DNA of 64,000 bases from CAIZQW01 sp942493055 (lineage in GTDB: Bacteria > Verrucomicrobiota > Kiritimatiellia > RFP12 > UBA1067): the NCBI GenBank assembly GCA_942493055.1, contig OW818680.1, positions 1,674,001-1,738,000 of the forward strand, read 5' to 3'. The translations under genes were made by a program, and so were the position numbers. The first letter of the stretch is position 1. Every line of letters starts with the position of its first letter. Of this stretch, positions 35,249 to 43,521 are shown one piece after another. Under the pieces are notes generated by a model, which saw only the letters and a program-made list of their open reading frames with translations, was not told the DNA's origin and did no database searches.

Positions 35249-35292
35249 AAAGCGGTGCCGCGTGGAATACCACTTGTCACCGCACTCCAAAT
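35249..35292. repeat. Partial copy of intergenic palindromic repeat family 2
   Basis: AAGCGGTGCCGCG...CACCGCACTCCAAA, matching the right half of the full element at 37412-37517. It directly follows the stop of the beta-strand-repeat gene. Confidence 0.65.
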
Positions 35293-35431
35293 CAGTTCTT
35301 CAAACTGAATAGCTTTATAGCACTGCCGTTTGGCGTAGGCTGGTTGCGGTAAAACTCTCAATCCGTGTCAATCCGCGCAATCCGTAGCTAAAAATTACTC
35401 TTCTTTTATGCCAGCTTTGCGAGCAACGGCA

Positions 35432-37216
35432 TTACCTTTTCAGCGGCAGTTTATAGTCGCCGATGGGCGAAAGGTTGACATTGCCGGCAGGCTCCAGATC
35501 GAGCGGAGCAACAGGGAGCGTGAGCGGCTTGCCGTCAAACTCTGCATTCTCGAAGCGCTCTTTATTTAACGTGGTACCAATCTTCTTGAAGAAGGGGAAG
35601 AGGTCTTCGCCGACCGCGATGCTCATGTCCTCAATCGTCTCGTCCCAGCTCTGAGCCTTGTTGCTCTCTGCCCAGCGTGTGGCCCGCACCCAGTACCAGC
35701 GCGAGTACCATGTGGGGCCGTAGCGGTCATCCATCTTCTGCCAGACCCACCACAGCTTCGTCCAGCCGAACCCCTTGCCGAACTTCATATCGGGCTTTTG
35801 ATAGTGCTTCGCAAAATCAAACTCCAGGAAGAGCGCCTTATCCTTCAAGATGCTGTTGCAATTGCGGTTCGACACCTTCTTCTGTTCATCGTCGAACATC
35901 GCCCACGCCTTGCCCTGGAACCATCCGGCATGCGCTTCACCGCTCAAATCATGCGCAGGCATGGCGCCATAGCCGCCCTTCGCATTTCGCGGACCGCGCA
36001 TGGTATGCGCCTGTTCGTGCGCAAAGATGCCGATAATCCCATTGCGGCTGTCTGAAATGATGCCGACCTCCTTGGGCAACCGGACATTGACCGCCCAGCC
36101 GCCGCCGCTTCCTGCTGAGAGGATGAACATGACAGGCTCCTCTGGCTTGACAGAAGGCAGCCAACGGTAGATGTACTCCGTGGTCTTCGGCAGATCCTCC
36201 TTGACCACCTTCAGCAAGTCAGGAATCTGATTCTTTGCATAATAGGCCACAATGCCATCCACTCGCGTCTCCTGATCCGGATAGATCCCGCCGCCGCCGG
36301 CACGAGCTTGCGGAAGTATCCCGTCTCCGCCGACAGGCGCTTTCCCGCCAGCCGCCCAGAGGACGAGTTCCTTTTGCCGCTTAAGTGTCTCGGCTTCATC
36401 CAACGGATCCGAGGCCGCCTGAACAGAGGGCTTCTCGTCCTTCTTGGCTTTAGCCTTCTTGGCCGGACACAAAACGCTGGAATCTTCGACGATCAAGACC
36501 CTGCCTTTCCCAAACACGCGCGATGCACGAACTGCTCCGCCTTGCTTCCCCTGTGCCAGGACTTTCCACTCCTTGTCCACATCCAAGACCGTTGCACGCC
36601 CAAAGGGAGTGTCTTCAGATTTCGCAAGCGCCGATGCACCAAAGGTTCCGAGCAACGCATTGAATGACCACGACTTCGCCACTTCTTCGCTCTTGGGCGT
36701 TTCTGAAAGGATGATCACGCCCCCGCCCTCTGCCGCAAAATTTTTCAGCGCCTTGATCTCTTCAGGCAGGAACTGTTGCTGCAGAGGACTACCTGCCTGC
36801 ACAATCACCACATTGAAGGCCGGAGGCGTCCACCACGCAAAGGGTTCTGCATCCGTTGTTTTCACACGGACGCGGCAAAGGGGATTCAGTCCAATGACCG
36901 TATCGAGCGTGGCCTGTGTTCCGCACGTCCTAAAACCGTTGCGATTGAAATGGGGCGGATTGGACCAGAGCCAGGCAAAATTGCATCTGCGGTTCAGATC
37001 GATGAGGATATTGATCCCGGTATCATTCGCACCTGGCGAATTGGCAGGAATGCGATAGTCAGCGAACACGGAGGGCGGCAGCGTTTCCCCACGCTTCCAC
37101 ATCTGCGTCATCTCTTCCGACGTCAGTTTCTTTGTTTCTGCAGACAGCTCTGCCAAGCCAAACGATGCGCTAATTGCACTATAAATCACAAGACAATGGA
37201 TCACGTTATTTTTCAT
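35432..37216 (-). CDS. Secreted HExxH metallopeptidase-like protein with GATase-like domain
   Basis: 594 aa from the ATG at 37216 (TGGGAGAA upstream). Signal peptide about 1-20. The first half (INILIDLNRRCNFAWLW, FNVVIVQAGSP, NFAAEGGGVIILSET) resembles the class I glutamine-amidotransferase-like fold used as a ligand-binding domain. The second half has HEQAH (H400, E401, H404) and SGEAHAGWF with E427 23 residues after the second His, the spacing of a gluzincin zinc site. The family name is not known to me. It has the same strand as the sulfatase operon but stands alone, behind a long gene-free region. Inference: secreted or periplasmic peptidase, possibly of glycoproteins. Confidence 0.65.
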   Translation of the reverse strand: MKNNVIHCLVIYSAISASFGLAELSAETKKLTSEEMTQMWKRGETLPPSVFADYRIPANSPGANDTGINILIDLNRRCNFAWLWSNPPHFNRNGFRTCGTQATLDTVIGLNPLCRVRVKTTDAEPFAWWTPPAFNVVIVQAGSPLQQQFLPEEIKALKNFAAEGGGVIILSETPKSEEVAKSWSFNALLGTFGASALAKSEDTPFGRATVLDVDKEWKVLAQGKQGGAVRASRVFGKGRVLIVEDSSVLCPAKKAKAKKDEKPSVQAASDPLDEAETLKRQKELVLWAAGGKAPVGGDGILPQARAGGGGIYPDQETRVDGIVAYYAKNQIPDLLKVVKEDLPKTTEYIYRWLPSVKPEEPVMFILSAGSGGGWAVNVRLPKEVGIISDSRNGIIGIFAHEQAHTMRGPRNAKGGYGAMPAHDLSGEAHAGWFQGKAWAMFDDEQKKVSNRNCNSILKDKALFLEFDFAKHYQKPDMKFGKGFGWTKLWWVWQKMDDRYGPTWYSRWYWVRATRWAESNKAQSWDETIEDMSIAVGEDLFPFFKKIGTTLNKERFENAEFDGKPLTLPVAPLDLEPAGNVNLSPIGDYKLPLKR

Positions 37217-37788
37217 ATTTCTCCCATTTAATATTTCAGAAATTATCACATTACCCACATTTTAGGCAAGAACAGATTTATATATATTCATTTTTTAATC
37301 AGATTTAAATTCGCTTGGAATGTTGGAATATGGGAATAATGGAATGTTGGGATTGGAGGAACGCGAGAGCTCTGTCCGTCGTAGCTTTAGCGTAACAGGC
37401 TCACGTCTGTATTTTGGAGTGCGGTGGCAAGCGGTATACCGCGCGACACCGCTTTTGCGGGGGAACCAAGAAAAGCGGTGCCGCGTCCGGCAGCCGCCGG
37501 ATCACCGCACTCCAAAATGTCAATTATTGAACACTTGCTCAATAATCAAGCGGCCGTCTGGCATTTAACGGCTCGCCATCCTCCTACGCGAATACGTCTA
37601 CGGAGGACAAGCAGTCTCGCCCTCCAGTCCGTTGGGGCACACGTCCGCCACACTTATGCACGGCGTAAAATGAAAATACACCTTGCAAATTACGTCCGCA
37701 GATGCGCCCGAGGGGAAATAGAAGTGGCTCTTGACCTTGCGAATCAAATATGAGACTCTCTTGGCACGGAGCTTGCATAGGAGAACGC
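37217..37788. other. Gene-free region with several palindromes
   Basis: 572 nt between the metallopeptidase start and the exonuclease start. It holds the low-complexity ggaatgttggaatatggg segment at 37317-37360, the 106-bp palindromic element (37412-37517), a small hairpin (ATTATTGA/TCAATAAT, 37521-37545) and a CCTCC...GGAGG palindrome at 37580-37606. Frames crossing it have no homology-like features and are not called as genes. Confidence 0.6.
37412..37517. repeat. Intergenic palindromic repeat family 2, full copy
   Basis: Perfect 15-bp ends TTTTGGAGTGCGGTG and CACCGCACTCCAAAA; inner arms ACACCGCTTTT and AAAAGCGGTG also pair. A half copy lies at 35249-35292. Confidence 0.75.
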
Positions 37789-38331
37789 ATGAAACTGATC
37801 GGTTTAGATTTTGAGACGGCGAACGGGAAATCGGGGAGCATCTGTTCCGTGGGCCTGGCTCTTGTCGAGGATGGCAGCGTTGTGGAGACGCGGCACTGGC
37901 TGGTGCGGCCTCACAACACGTTGCGCGAGATGAATCCGTTCTGCACTGCGGTTCATGGACTCACCTGGGAGGATGTCAGGAATGAGCCTGAGTTCGTTGA
38001 GCTCTGGCCTGCGATGCGCGACTTTATCCTGCAAGGCGACTGCGTGGTCATCCACAATGCGACATTCGATCTCCGCCATTTGCGCGCGGCGCTGGCGCTC
38101 TATGCGCTACCCGCCATCCAGTTCCCCTATTTGTGCAGCCTCAAGACGAGCCGCAAGCGCTTGCCTCACTTGTCCTCCCATAAGCTGGATGTCGTGGCGC
38201 AACATCTCGGGTTCACATTCAAGCATCATGACGCCCTGGAGGATGCCAGGACATGCGCCCAGATTATCGCACAGGTCGGAATTCCAGAAGGCTCCCAGAA
38301 TATGTTTCTCTATTCAGAGGAGAACGCATAG
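37789..38331 (+). CDS. DEDDh 3'-5' exonuclease (DnaQ/ExoX-like)
   Basis: 180 aa from the ATG at 37789 (AGGAGAACGC upstream; the longer frame from 37750 lacks a ribosome binding site). Exo I motif LDFETAN (D, E), Exo II HNATFDLRHL (D), Exo III HDALEDARTCA (H, D) give the full DEDDh set. The size fits a single-domain exonuclease acting in proofreading or repair, or on RNA. It stands alone between convergent and same-strand neighbours; no link to them is apparent. Confidence 0.88.
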   Translation: MKLIGLDFETANGKSGSICSVGLALVEDGSVVETRHWLVRPHNTLREMNPFCTAVHGLTWEDVRNEPEFVELWPAMRDFILQGDCVVIHNATFDLRHLRAALALYALPAIQFPYLCSLKTSRKRLPHLSSHKLDVVAQHLGFTFKHHDALEDARTCAQIIAQVGIPEGSQNMFLYSEENA

Positions 38332-38359
38332 TTAATAACTTTTAACGCTCAACTTAAGA

Positions 38360-39298
38360 CTATTTCCAACGCCCGCCTTCAACCGCTGTAGCTGGCACAG
38401 CCACAACCGTGCCGTGGCGGATGCCTTTGGGCAGGGAGACGCTCACAGGTTTGAAGGTCTTGAAGTCTGTCGTCTCGACGGCGCCATAACCGCCCTTGTT
38501 GTATTTGTCGTAGTAGACCAGCCAGCGGCCGCGGGCATAAATAACCGAGGGTCCTTCAGCCCAGGCTTCTTTGTTGTCGGTAAACGGTGTTTCCGCCTTT
38601 GCCCACGGACCATCAAAGCCGCCTTCCGACCAGACCACGCGCAGATTCTTTTCGGGTACAGGCCCGCGCGTTTCATTCTTCACGATCAGTCCATACTTGC
38701 CATCCTTCTTGAAAAGAAAACCATCGATCACATTGAAGCCGCCATTGTAGAAAAGGCGCTTAGGTGTCCAGGTCACAAAGTCTTTTGATGTGGTCACATA
38801 GATGCGATGGTTATGTCCGCCATCTGCAGCGACCTGCGTCTCAGGGAAGAGACCCTCGATGGTCGTGGACCAGATCACGACAAACTGCTGCGTGGCATCA
38901 TCGTAAAAAATTTCAGGGGCCCAGGTATTACGGGCTTTAGGCTCATCACGGTTCACCTCAATATAGGCCTGCTCGGACCAGTCCAGCAGATTGGAGGAGG
39001 AGGCCGCGCCAAAGCCTTTATCTTTCCACGAAGAGGTCCAGACCATGCGATAGACTCCGTCAGGCCCGCGGCAGATGCTCGGATCGCGCGTCAACTTCCC
39101 GCCCACCTTCGGCTCCATCACAGGCTTGCCGCCATTGACTTCACGCCAGTTCAGCGCATCGTCGCTCACAGCCAGATAGACACCCTTTTCTCCGTTGCTG
39201 CGGAAAAAGCTGAACACATATTTCGGCGGTATCGGATCGGCACCCATACTGCTCAGCGCACAACCGATCATCAGACTCATCAAGATACTGTACTTCAT
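38360..39298 (-). CDS. Secreted GH43-like five-bladed beta-propeller hydrolase
   Basis: 312 aa from the ATG at 39298 (AAAGGAGGT at ideal distance). Signal peptide about 1-19. Propeller pattern with candidate catalytic acids in LTRDPSICRGPDGVYRM (Asp base), NTWAPEIFYDD and EAWAEGPSVIYARGRW (Glu acid). GH43-type enzymes act as arabinanases, arabinofuranosidases or xylosidases; this subtype cannot be refined. Third gene of a three-gene operon. Confidence 0.82.
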   Translation of the reverse strand: MKYSILMSLMIGCALSSMGADPIPPKYVFSFFRSNGEKGVYLAVSDDALNWREVNGGKPVMEPKVGGKLTRDPSICRGPDGVYRMVWTSSWKDKGFGAASSSNLLDWSEQAYIEVNRDEPKARNTWAPEIFYDDATQQFVVIWSTTIEGLFPETQVAADGGHNHRIYVTTSKDFVTWTPKRLFYNGGFNVIDGFLFKKDGKYGLIVKNETRGPVPEKNLRVVWSEGGFDGPWAKAETPFTDNKEAWAEGPSVIYARGRWLVYYDKYNKGGYGAVETTDFKTFKPVSVSLPKGIRHGTVVAVPATAVEGGRWK

Positions 39299-39324
39299 TT
39301 GACCTCCTTTATTCATATTCTCCC

Positions 39325-41148
39325 CTACTCCATCCCCTTAAACACATCAACGCGCTGGATCTTGCCCTGTTCATCAAACACCATCGGCGAGATACAGGTT
39401 TCACGATTGTACCCATTCCCTCCTGGAATTTTAAAACGATGATAGACTATTGCCCATTGGTCGGGCGCATACTCGATCACGGAGTGGTGTCCGGCTCCTT
39501 TGACGATTCCTTTGCCGATCAGCACTGGATTCTCTTTCGCCTTCGTGAAGGGGCCCAGGGGCGACGGACCTGTTGCGTAAGAGACGCAGTAATTCGGATC
39601 ACGTGTATCGTTTTCCGACCACATGAGATAATAGACCCCCTTGCGCTTAAACACAAAGGTTCCTTCTCGGAAACCCGGCGGCGTCAGCTCCACGATTTTT
39701 CCCTTATCAAACGAGATCATGTCGTCGTTCAGTTTTACACCAAAACAATGTCCGTTCCCAAAATAGAAATAGGCCTGTCCGTCGTCATCGATGAACACGG
39801 CAGGATCGATCAACTGTCCCTTAAACGCGCCTTTCGGCACCAGGGGTTTTCCAAGCGCATCTTTAAAGGGGCCGGTCGGCTTGTCGCTCACAGCCACGCC
39901 GATCTGCTGCTCAGCCGAGAAGTAAAAATAATATTTGTTGTTGCGCGTCGCTGCGCACGGAGCCCAGGCGCGCTTGAGAGCCCATGTCGTATCCTTCGGA
40001 AGCGTCAAGATGGGGCCCTCGTTCTTCCAGGTCTTCAGATCAGCCGAGGAGAAGACAGAAAAGGTGTCGCCGCTCCAGCCCTCAAAGCCATCGGTCGTCG
40101 GATAGATGTAAAACTGATTACCAAAGCGAACAACATTAGGATCTGCATAGACACCGGGCAGCACGGCTGAAGGAGGCGTCCGAGTATCCCCCCCTTTTTT
40201 GAGTCGCGTGTATTCTTCGGTTGTAATCTTCAGGACCGTGCCATGACGATATTTATAGGGCATTTTGAACCGCCCGGTATCCGCCACGAACTGCCCGTCC
40301 GAAAGCTGCTTGGCATAGAAGGCCTTGTACCCCTGCCCCTTGCTGTAGTGATCCAGCAGCAGACACCAGGTGCCATCCGGCAACGAATAACAGGCGGGGC
40401 CTTCATAGCCGACCAGCCCCTTGAGGGAGAATTCCTCCATGGGCGTCCATCCTTCTGTCAGCGCCAGGGACTTCTCCATCGTGACCGCCTTGCCCCGTTC
40501 ATCCTTGCTGAAGCGATAATAGGTCTCCCCCTCTTTGACGATGGTCGTGTCAATGACGTGCATGCCCCGTTCGACATAGATGAAGGGCTTTGAAAAGGTT
40601 TTGAAATCCTTTGTGTACGCTGCCCAGATCCGCTGCTTCTTAAAATCGTCGCGGCGGGTCGTCGACGCCCAGTACATCAGATACTCGCCCTTCTTCGGAT
40701 CCCACATCATCTCCGGCGCCCAGGTGCAACCCGCATCTTCTGCAGAGACTTCAATACGCCGGGGAGCTGACCAGGTGACCAGGTCGTCAGATTCCCAGAC
40801 GATCACGGCCCGGCTTCCCTGCTGGACGTTGCGTGTCCAGTTCTTGTTGCGAAACACGAGCAAATCTGTTGCGACCAAATAGAATTTCTTTCCATCCGGC
40901 GAGCGGATGATATGCGGATCGCGCACGCCCTTCTCCCCGAGCGTGGAGACCAGGACAGGGTCGTCCTGATTCACCGTCTCCCAGGCGTAGCCGTCTTGAC
41001 TGACTCCGAAATAGATCTGCTCGCACTGGTCATTCGCCTCCATCTTGAAATGAACAAACAGATACTCCGCCCTGGACTTCAGCGTCCATACGCTTGCCAG
41101 GCAAGCCGCAAGCAATAAGCGGCAATATGCATTAGTGATAATTCTCAT
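39325..41148 (-). CDS. Double-domain GH43 protein
   Basis: 607 aa from the ATG at 41148; an upstream ATG at 41169 overlaps the previous stop and is less likely. Signal peptide to about residue 27. Residues about 28-320 form one GH43-like propeller (RDPHIIRSPDGKKFYLV, TWAPEMMWDPKKGEY, YEGPACYSLPDG). Residues about 325-607 form a second, more canonical GH43 (YADPNVVRFGNQFYIY, LIDPAVFIDDDGQAYFYFG, REGTFVFKRKGVYYLMW), with Asp, Asp and Glu in the usual places. Likely an arabinofuranosidase/xylosidase of pectin or arabinoxylan side chains. Tandem catalytic propellers in one chain are known but less common. Confidence 0.87.
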   Translation of the reverse strand: MRIITNAYCRLLLAACLASVWTLKSRAEYLFVHFKMEANDQCEQIYFGVSQDGYAWETVNQDDPVLVSTLGEKGVRDPHIIRSPDGKKFYLVATDLLVFRNKNWTRNVQQGSRAVIVWESDDLVTWSAPRRIEVSAEDAGCTWAPEMMWDPKKGEYLMYWASTTRRDDFKKQRIWAAYTKDFKTFSKPFIYVERGMHVIDTTIVKEGETYYRFSKDERGKAVTMEKSLALTEGWTPMEEFSLKGLVGYEGPACYSLPDGTWCLLLDHYSKGQGYKAFYAKQLSDGQFVADTGRFKMPYKYRHGTVLKITTEEYTRLKKGGDTRTPPSAVLPGVYADPNVVRFGNQFYIYPTTDGFEGWSGDTFSVFSSADLKTWKNEGPILTLPKDTTWALKRAWAPCAATRNNKYYFYFSAEQQIGVAVSDKPTGPFKDALGKPLVPKGAFKGQLIDPAVFIDDDGQAYFYFGNGHCFGVKLNDDMISFDKGKIVELTPPGFREGTFVFKRKGVYYLMWSENDTRDPNYCVSYATGPSPLGPFTKAKENPVLIGKGIVKGAGHHSVIEYAPDQWAIVYHRFKIPGGNGYNRETCISPMVFDEQGKIQRVDVFKGME

Positions 41149-41168
41149 AGTACTCTCTTTCGTAAGCA

Positions 41169-43307
41169 TTAGTCCTTTTTGATGCGCCAGAAAAGGGGAT
41201 TGTTGGCCTCCAGCTTGACCGGGACTCCTTGCATCATCTCCTTGCCCGTGTAGCGCTGTGCGTCTTTACCTGGCGCGCAATCGCTCACCGCATACTGGAG
41301 TTCCGACTCCACGGTGAACCACTCCGGGAACTGGTTGATGCGCGGATAATCCAGCGGCAGGTGCATGTTGAGCTTATGGCGCGGTTTGTCGAAGAGGATC
41401 GATCCCTCCCACGGCTTTTCTGCGGACACGAAAAGAGAGACCGTCCCGTTCCGTTCCACGGCACCGAAGCGGACATCCTCGCGCCACGGGCGGACCAGGA
41501 TGCCTTGAGTCTTCCAGAGCGCATACATGATAGAGGTGCGAGCCGAATTGCCGTCGCCATGCCACCCTTCGATCACGCCGTCGGCCTTCTGCTTGCCCCA
41601 CATCGTGCGGATCTCGGCATCTGCCCACTCCGCCGCAGAGGGCACCCACTCACGGTTGAGCAAGGTGATCGCGCCTTCGATCGAATCGGCATAGCCATCC
41701 GCGGAACCACTCTGACACATGCCGCCCTTGCCGGTGTGATAGGCCTTGAGGTTGCCCAGGGTCTTGCGCACCGCATCTCGGTACTCGCGCTTCCCGTCAA
41801 GCAGAAAGACGGTATAGAAGCCATCGTAGTTGTAGCCCCAGTTGTCGGTCAGGGCGGTGCTCTGCTTGCCTGTTTTCAGATCAACATTCAGGTAGAAGAA
41901 GCCCTGCGGATCGCAGGCCGCCTTGAGGAGCGTGTCATACAGCTCATGCAAGGGCTTCCGATAAACCTCCCGCTTCTCAGGCGCAGCCGTGGCGCAGGCG
42001 GCATAAAGCTCTGAAAGGCCGTTGATGACTTCACATGAATGGTCTCCCAGGCAGAGCGTCTTCAGATCGCGCGTCGGATGGTTCGTGCCGAGCAGATAAT
42101 AGTCGCCCAGGCGGATGGCCCAGTCGAGGTACTTGCGGTCGCCCGTGAACCAGTAGAGGCGCGAGCAGGCTTGCAGAAGATCACCGTTCACTTCAAAGTT
42201 GAGGGTCGGAATCTTTCCAAACGGCGTTTCCACCGGCGCATTCGCCCAGATGTCATCGACGATGCGGAGGGCGCGTTCAGACCAGGGACTCTTGCCGAGC
42301 CATTCCGTGATGGGGATGAGTCCGTCCTTCACATATTCCGCAGCGTCAAAGATGATGGCATCGAGGTCGATCTTCTCGCGACGCCACCCCTGTTTTGAAA
42401 AGGAGTAATCATCAGGCAGTGCGCCCAGACGGCTCGTGAGGCGCGTCTCCGTCTTCAGCATCTCAAGCATGCGACCTTCGAAAAGGGGACGGTCAGTGAT
42501 CGCCGAGGTCAGCACCATGAAGGGATAGTTGTCCGCCGCCGAATCGCGTCCGTTCCAGAAATCGCGGCTCTCCCTCAGGTTGCGCGGGATCAGGCCAGTC
42601 ACCGGGTCAGCCTTCGCCAGCCAGCCGTCAATGTATTTGCGGCTGCGGTAGAGCGCTTCGTTGGCGAGACGGGCATGCTGCTCCGCCTGATTCCAGAGGG
42701 CAGCCTCTTCAGCAGGCATGCCGCTTGTTGCAAGATACGCAGAGGGCGCATCCCAGCGTGCGCGCATCTCGGGAAACACCGGCGTACGGGGCGTCTCCGT
42801 TGCCTTGACCTGCGCCCCTTTCGCGCAATAGGCAGCGACCGCAGAGAGGGCAGGACGTGCCGGATCGCCCCCGGGGGAAGTGAGGCGGACCTCGGCAATG
42901 AAGGCAGGCTTGCCCTCCCCTGCGCTCAAGACCAGCTTGCAGGGATTCGTGGAGATGATGCCCTTGGGCAATGGTACGGACAACCAACGGAAGCCCTCAT
43001 AGTCGCCTCCTGCTTTAACCGGGATACTTTTGCCGCCCACGGAGACCACGGCATCACGCACGTCCTTCTTCGAACCCCACAGCAGTTCAAGCGCCGCGTC
43101 TGCACAAGGCTTCACCTCGAGCGTCAACTCCCAATTGCCCGCTCCGAGAAAGATGTAGGACGTATCCTGATATTTCTCCGTGCCATCCCTGAACCAGGCG
43201 ATGACGTTCACCTCATCCGGCAATGCGGCAAGGCCGTTTATCCCGACAGCGCAGCATAGAAGCGTGGCGTAAATTCTCTTTGAAACTAAAGCTTTTAAAA
43301 TTTTCAT
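41169..43307 (-). CDS. Secreted (alpha/alpha)6-barrel glycosidase-like protein, unassigned family
   Basis: 712 aa from the ATG at 43307, which opens a signal peptide ending near residue 28; upstream in-frame ATGs lack support. Residues about 30-150 are a beta-sandwich (NWELTLEVKPCADAALELLW). Then a helical domain with repeated aromatic/acid segments (YRSRKYIDGWLAKADPVTG, SRDFWNGRDSAADNYPF, LTDNWGYNYDGFYTVFL, GCHGDGNS-like GWHGDGNSARTS) typical of six-hairpin glycosidases (GH88/105/127 fold type), and a C-terminal beta domain. Exact family not recognised. First gene of the GH43 operon. Confidence 0.7.
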   Translation of the reverse strand: MKILKALVSKRIYATLLCCAVGINGLAALPDEVNVIAWFRDGTEKYQDTSYIFLGAGNWELTLEVKPCADAALELLWGSKKDVRDAVVSVGGKSIPVKAGGDYEGFRWLSVPLPKGIISTNPCKLVLSAGEGKPAFIAEVRLTSPGGDPARPALSAVAAYCAKGAQVKATETPRTPVFPEMRARWDAPSAYLATSGMPAEEAALWNQAEQHARLANEALYRSRKYIDGWLAKADPVTGLIPRNLRESRDFWNGRDSAADNYPFMVLTSAITDRPLFEGRMLEMLKTETRLTSRLGALPDDYSFSKQGWRREKIDLDAIIFDAAEYVKDGLIPITEWLGKSPWSERALRIVDDIWANAPVETPFGKIPTLNFEVNGDLLQACSRLYWFTGDRKYLDWAIRLGDYYLLGTNHPTRDLKTLCLGDHSCEVINGLSELYAACATAAPEKREVYRKPLHELYDTLLKAACDPQGFFYLNVDLKTGKQSTALTDNWGYNYDGFYTVFLLDGKREYRDAVRKTLGNLKAYHTGKGGMCQSGSADGYADSIEGAITLLNREWVPSAAEWADAEIRTMWGKQKADGVIEGWHGDGNSARTSIMYALWKTQGILVRPWREDVRFGAVERNGTVSLFVSAEKPWEGSILFDKPRHKLNMHLPLDYPRINQFPEWFTVESELQYAVSDCAPGKDAQRYTGKEMMQGVPVKLEANNPLFWRIKKD

Positions 43308-43521
43308 TGTTATTAATATAATCCAATTATCAATTATTGTCGATTGTAGACTTGCTTGTTTTTCGATTGCAAGGGTCATCTGTTTGATTTTTTCGATTTT
43401 CTTTTTTTCACTTGAAACATGTAAAGGCCCTGTGTAAACTCTAAATCGCCTGACAGCTTAAGGGTAAAGAGGCTGTGCCGGCGAATCGGCAATATTGAAA
43501 TTGATAAGGGGGATCATACGT

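Noticed and set aside
37424..37788. A plus-strand reading frame of about 110 codons before the exonuclease
   Set aside because: It runs through the palindromic repeats, has no ribosome binding site and no protein-like pattern.
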